DNA from: DAINBT01 sp036732785
GTDB taxonomy: Bacteria; Planctomycetota; Phycisphaerae; Sedimentisphaerales; SM23-30
Direction: 5' to 3'
NCBI GenBank assembly: GCA_964537505.1
Contig: CAZICK010000081.1
Coordinates: forward strand, 1 to 17,422
DNA: 17,422 nucleotides
Part shown: positions 14,115 to 17,422 of the stretch, piece by piece
Layout of the letters: the number at the start of each line of letters is the position of its first letter
How positions within the stretch are numbered: position 1 is the stretch's first letter
Notes under the pieces: model-generated
What the model was told of the DNA's origin: nothing
The model's database searches: none
What the model saw: only the letters and a program-made list of their open reading frames with translations
Made by a program: the position numbers and the translations under genes

Positions 14115-16607
14115 TCAGATTTGGGACGTTTGTTTAGCCTTTTCTATCCAGTTTGGCTGCGACAGAAACGAGAGCAGGTTATCCACTTTCGCCTGCACCT
14201 GTTCTATCAACAATTTGGCTGCTTCAAGGTCGCCGGTTTTCCCGGCGTGCTCTAATTGGGCAGCTTTATCCGATACGCTTTTTGCGCCTATAGTGGCTGT
14301 GGCACCTTTTATCCGGTGGGCATACAGTTTCAATTTTTCAAAATCTTCTTCTTCGATGGCTGTCAGGATATTTTCGATACATTTGGGGGTATCTTCGCAA
14401 ATGGCCGCGGATATTTCCATCATAACCTGTTCGTTATCGCAGATATTTGTCAGGGTGTTCCAGTCTATTATATTTTTTGGAGTCCGGGTGGATTGGTTAT
14501 CCTTCACGGGTGGTTCATGCCCATGGGAATTGTTTTTTTGTGGTTGGCCGGCCTGGGGCACAATTTCCTGATCAGGTGACAGGTATCTTTTCAGTACTTC
14601 AGCGAGTTTGTTGAGATCGAGCGGTTTGGTAAGATAGGCATCGCAACCGGCGTCAAGGCATTGTTGTTCGTCGTGCTTCGAGATATTGGCGGTCAGTGCT
14701 ATAATGGGCGTGGTCAGTCGCTTTTTGCGTAGGGCGGCGACGGCATCATAACCGTTCATCACCGGCATTTGCATGTCAACGAATATCAGATCGAATGGGT
14801 GTGCAGTTGCGGCCTGGAGGGCCTGGCGGCCATTTTCGACCAAGGCGACCTGCAGGCCCATTTTTCGTAAGATTATTTTGATCAGTTTTTGACTGGCGGG
14901 ACTGTCTTCGGCGACCAGGATATTGCCTGTATATCGTTGCGGGGCAGTGCCGGGTGACGAATGCCGTGTATATTCCGTGGGTTTATCTTTGCCGAGTGGC
15001 GGCTGGGATTCGAGATCGATTCGAGCCGGAATAGACAAGGAGAATACCGACCCTTTGCCCGGCTCACTTTGTAAGGTAATACTGCCTCCCAGAATTTGCG
15101 CCAGATGTTTAGTAATGGTTAAACCCAAACCGGTACCTCCGAATTTTCTGGTGGTTGAGCTGTCCGCCTGGGTAAACGATTCAAATATAACCTCGTGCTT
15201 ATCAAGAGGGATGCCGATGCCGGTATCCTCGACATCAAATCGGATAAATGGATTATCCTCAATTTCTTCCATGGAAACTACAACATAGACATGTCCAGTT
15301 TCGGTAAATTTGATAGCGTTACTAACAAGGTTGGTCAGGCACTGATGTACGCGTATTGAGTCTGTGCAGATATTAGCGGGAAGTTTTGTCTTGTACAGTA
15401 CCTTGAAGTCCAGGCCTTTTTCTGTGGCTTTGGGCCGTAGCATCGAACTGATACTTGTCAGTATTTTCTCTAATGAGCATTCGATAATCTCAGTATCGAG
15501 CCTGCCGGATTCAATTTTGGAAAGGTCGAGAATGTCGTTGATTATAGTCAGCAACTTTTTACCAGAATCCCGGATCGTATTGACATAATCGAGCTGCTCA
15601 GGGGTAAGTTTTTCCTGGCCCAGGATATCACTAAAGCCGACAATGGCATTCATGGGTGTGCGGATTTCGTGGCTCATATTGGCCAGAAATTTACTCTTGG
15701 CCTGATTGGCGACGGTAGCTTCCCGGGCCAAGACATTGGCACGTTCGATTGAAGCTTCGAGTTGTTTATTAATATGTTTGAGTTCCTCCTCCGCCCGTTT
15801 GCGTTCGGTGATGTCCCTCAAAAGCCCTATGACTCGTTGAATACCGTCGATCTCCACACAAACTGAATTGACATCAAAATAACAGATTGTCCCATCTTTT
15901 TTGACAAAAGGTATGTCCTCGGCAATATTTATCTCTCCTCTTGCCTGCATAAAGAAAAGATGCTTTATTCTGTCCGTCTCCCCCTGTGGATGGATCCCGC
16001 GAAATTGTGAAAGAGCTTTTATTTCTTCCTCTGAATACCCCAGTCTTTTACAAATGGAGGGATTTACGTGAATATAATGCCCGGTTTCAACATCCGCTAC
16101 AATAATACCGTCAGGGGCACTTTCGAACAGGGCCTTGTGTCTTTTTTCTGATTCTTTTAATTCTCTTTCCACCTGCTTGAGCTCGGTGATGTCCCGAATA
16201 AATACGACCAATTGGCCCCCGCCTTCCCCTGAATAGGTCGCGCTGACCTCGACATCGATGATCTCGCTATCCTTGCGTCTGTGGCGCGTTGTAAAACGAT
16301 CATATCCATGTTCAAGTATGTGCTTTATACGTGCTGCTGTTTCTTCAGGTTCTTCTACTGCTTCAACGTCTGATATGGACATTTTTAGCAGTTCTTCGCA
16401 TGTATAACCTATTATTTCGCAATACGAGTCATTGATCTCGATAATTCGGCCTTGCATATCGCTGATCCAGAAACCATCAAGAGCGGTCTGTAAAATGGAG
16501 TGATAGCGACGTTCTCTCTGCCTGAGTTTCTCCTCGGCCTGTTTGTGTTCGGTGATTTCTTTTTCAAGTTTGCCTATAGATATAGCTGGTTCTTTTCTTA
16601 TCTTCAT
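14115..16607 (-). CDS. Soluble hybrid histidine kinase (PAS-PAS-HisKA-HATPase-REC-HPt)
   Basis: An 830-residue multi-step phosphorelay kinase. Domains in order: short N-terminal coil (12-34), PAS (about 35-145), PAS (about 152-268), coiled linker (268-305), HisKA with phospho-acceptor His313 in SHEIRTPMN, HATPase with N-box NLVSNAIKF (426-434), G1 DTGIGIP (461-467), F-box FESFTQAD (475-482) and G2 GGTGLGL (490-496), receiver with Glu567/Asp568, phospho-Asp611, Thr639 and Lys661, a Gln/Pro/His-rich linker (678-712), and an HPt domain with His764 in AHRIKGAT. All catalytic residues are intact. There is no membrane helix or signal peptide, so it senses a cytosolic cue through PAS. The ATG at 16607 has only a weak AGG eight bases upstream. 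Phosphate should flow His313, Asp611, His764, then the receiver encoded next. Confidence 0.95.
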   Translation of the reverse strand: MKIRKEPAISIGKLEKEITEHKQAEEKLRQRERRYHSILQTALDGFWISDMQGRIIEINDSYCEIIGYTCEELLKMSISDVEAVEEPEETAARIKHILEHGYDRFTTRHRRKDSEIIDVEVSATYSGEGGGQLVVFIRDITELKQVERELKESEKRHKALFESAPDGIIVADVETGHYIHVNPSICKRLGYSEEEIKALSQFRGIHPQGETDRIKHLFFMQARGEINIAEDIPFVKKDGTICYFDVNSVCVEIDGIQRVIGLLRDITERKRAEEELKHINKQLEASIERANVLAREATVANQAKSKFLANMSHEIRTPMNAIVGFSDILGQEKLTPEQLDYVNTIRDSGKKLLTIINDILDLSKIESGRLDTEIIECSLEKILTSISSMLRPKATEKGLDFKVLYKTKLPANICTDSIRVHQCLTNLVSNAIKFTETGHVYVVVSMEEIEDNPFIRFDVEDTGIGIPLDKHEVIFESFTQADSSTTRKFGGTGLGLTITKHLAQILGGSITLQSEPGKGSVFSLSIPARIDLESQPPLGKDKPTEYTRHSSPGTAPQRYTGNILVAEDSPASQKLIKIILRKMGLQVALVENGRQALQAATAHPFDLIFVDMQMPVMNGYDAVAALRKKRLTTPIIALTANISKHDEQQCLDAGCDAYLTKPLDLNKLAEVLKRYLSPDQEIVPQAGQPQKNNSHGHEPPVKDNQSTRTPKNIIDWNTLTNICDNEQVMMEISAAICEDTPKCIENILTAIEEEDFEKLKLYAHRIKGATATIGAKSVSDKAAQLEHAGKTGDLEAAKLLIEQVQAKVDNLLSFLSQPNWIEKAKQTSQI

Positions 16608-16848
16608 TTTTTTGCCTATTTAGGTCCTGTTTCTTCGCTAATGTAGTTGAAAACAGACTATTACACAGTGTTGGCATCGGCACTGTAAACATGTCACTGT
16701 GGCCGAATTTCAAGGTAAACAGCGGGCATTTCGGGGCGATTTGCCTTCCACTGTAACTATTTATATCGCAATGAGTTATGAGAGCGATGCGGTATCTGCA
16801 ATATGCGAAAGACGATAGGTTTTATGTCTCGGCCATATATTAAGGTGG
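16608..16848. other. Divergent intergenic region with repeated CACTGT motifs
   Basis: The region between the kinase (leftward) and the nucleotidyltransferase gene (rightward) must hold the kinase promoter. CACTGT occurs at 16681-16686, 16695-16700 and 16749-16754, and inverted (ACAGTG) at 16665-16670. The pair 16665/16681 makes a 6-10-6 inverted repeat. I see no strong sigma-70 promoter or terminator. The motif may be a regulator half-site or chance. Confidence 0.3.
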
Positions 16849-16971
16849 TTGTGGCGGTTTATCGGACCGTTTGCAGTGGTAAAAGATATGTTAAAAACTG
16901 CGAAAGTTGAGCTTGAGAATAAGTGCCAAAATCAGGTTGAAACACCGGGCAAGTTTGGTTACTCTGTGAAT

Positions 16972-17292
16972 ATGGTGACTATGAGTCAGATAGAAGATTT
17001 GGGCCGACGGATCGGGCATGAGTTTCATACAGATCGGGTTGTGCTGTTTGGTTCTTATGCCCAGGGTTCGGCTACTGCCGATTCGGATGTTGACCTGCTG
17101 GTGATCCTTCCCTTCGAAGGTAAGAGTGTTAATCAGTCAGTTCAAATGCGAATGAAACTTCGACCTGTTTTTCCCGTGGATTTGCTCGTGCGCACTCCTG
17201 AGAATGTGCAGCATCGTCTGGAAATGGGAGACAGCTTTATGCGAGAAATTCTAAAACAAGGGAAGGTGCTCTATGAAGCTGATAACAGTTGA
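16972..17292 (+). CDS. MNT-type nucleotidyltransferase domain protein
   Basis: A minimal nucleotidyltransferase of the DNA-polymerase-beta fold. Counting from the ATG at 16972 it has 106 residues. The motif GSYAQGSATADSDVDLLV carries the GS signature and the first two metal-binding Asp residues (Asp39, Asp41), and VDLLVRTP supplies the third (Asp70). Such proteins usually pair with a HEPN protein as a toxin-antitoxin module in which MNT AMPylates the HEPN toxin. No HEPN gene is visible in the remaining 130 bp or directly upstream. The frame is open back to a TTG at 16849 and includes ATG codons at 16888 and 16981. I prefer 16972 because the domain begins there, but no start has a clear Shine-Dalgarno. 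Confidence 0.75.
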   Translation: MVTMSQIEDLGRRIGHEFHTDRVVLFGSYAQGSATADSDVDLLVILPFEGKSVNQSVQMRMKLRPVFPVDLLVRTPENVQHRLEMGDSFMREILKQGKVLYEADNS

Positions 17293-17422
17293 ATCGTGTA
17301 TGGTAGTGCTATGGTTTAGGCGTTTTATCTTTGCGTAATAATATGGTTTTACTGTTAAACATGATGTGTAAACTTTCGCACTTTTTAAGCAGCTAATTTG
17401 CATGATTTATAAACGAAAAAAT

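Noticed and set aside
1..17422. CRISPR arrays, tRNA or rRNA genes, transposases, integrases and phage genes
   Set aside because: I looked for regularly spaced repeats, RNA-gene signatures and mobile-element protein motifs on both strands and found none.

Overview
The window reads as chromosomal DNA of a Gram-negative-type bacterium: an outer-membrane porin, Sec signal peptides and a lipoprotein are encoded. Moderate GC, a GH95 fucosidase, a signal-bearing methyltransferase and an unusually long PstA are compatible with a planctomycete (Phycisphaerae-like), but that placement is an inference from gene style only. There are no rRNA or tRNA genes, CRISPR arrays, transposases or phage genes.

Region 1 (1-6949, + strand) is a phosphate-acquisition locus: porin, pstS, pstC, pstA, pstB, a small unknown gene and phoU. 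Two promoters, before the porin (75-119) and before pstS (1447-1491), share the same layout: three 7-bp direct repeats of TTCTAAC type at exact 11-bp period, a 10-bp gap, then a -10 box. This is the layout of a Pho box. It implies that porin and Pst transporter are induced together under phosphate limitation: the porin admits phosphate or phosphate esters, PstS binds phosphate in the periplasm, PstC/PstA/PstB import it, and PhoU reports transporter state to a PhoR/PhoB-type system not in this window. A perfect 14-bp hairpin and a terminator-like element sit at the start of pstC and may lower expression of the transporter genes relative to pstS.

Region 2 (6950-7578) is a 629-bp stretch without a convincing gene but with several hairpins and a possible promoter at its right end.

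Region 3 (7579-13615, + strand) holds a D-Ala-D-Ala-ligase-like ATP-grasp protein fused to a degenerate M20-peptidase-like domain, a lipoprotein-type coiled-coil methyltransferase with an internal 174-bp duplication, and a secreted GH95 alpha-L-fucosidase.

Region 4 (13666-16607, - strand) is a two-gene phosphorelay: a soluble hybrid histidine kinase (PAS-PAS-HisKA-HATPase-REC-HPt) followed by a stand-alone receiver protein. Region 5 (16608-17422) holds a solitary MNT-type nucleotidyltransferase gene and AT-rich sequence.

The best leads for something undescribed are the 116-residue protein between pstB and phoU, the ATP-grasp/pseudo-M20 fusion, the roughly 270-residue insertion in PstA, and the RNA structure at the pstS-pstC junction. 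None of these amounts to a proven new system from sequence alone.
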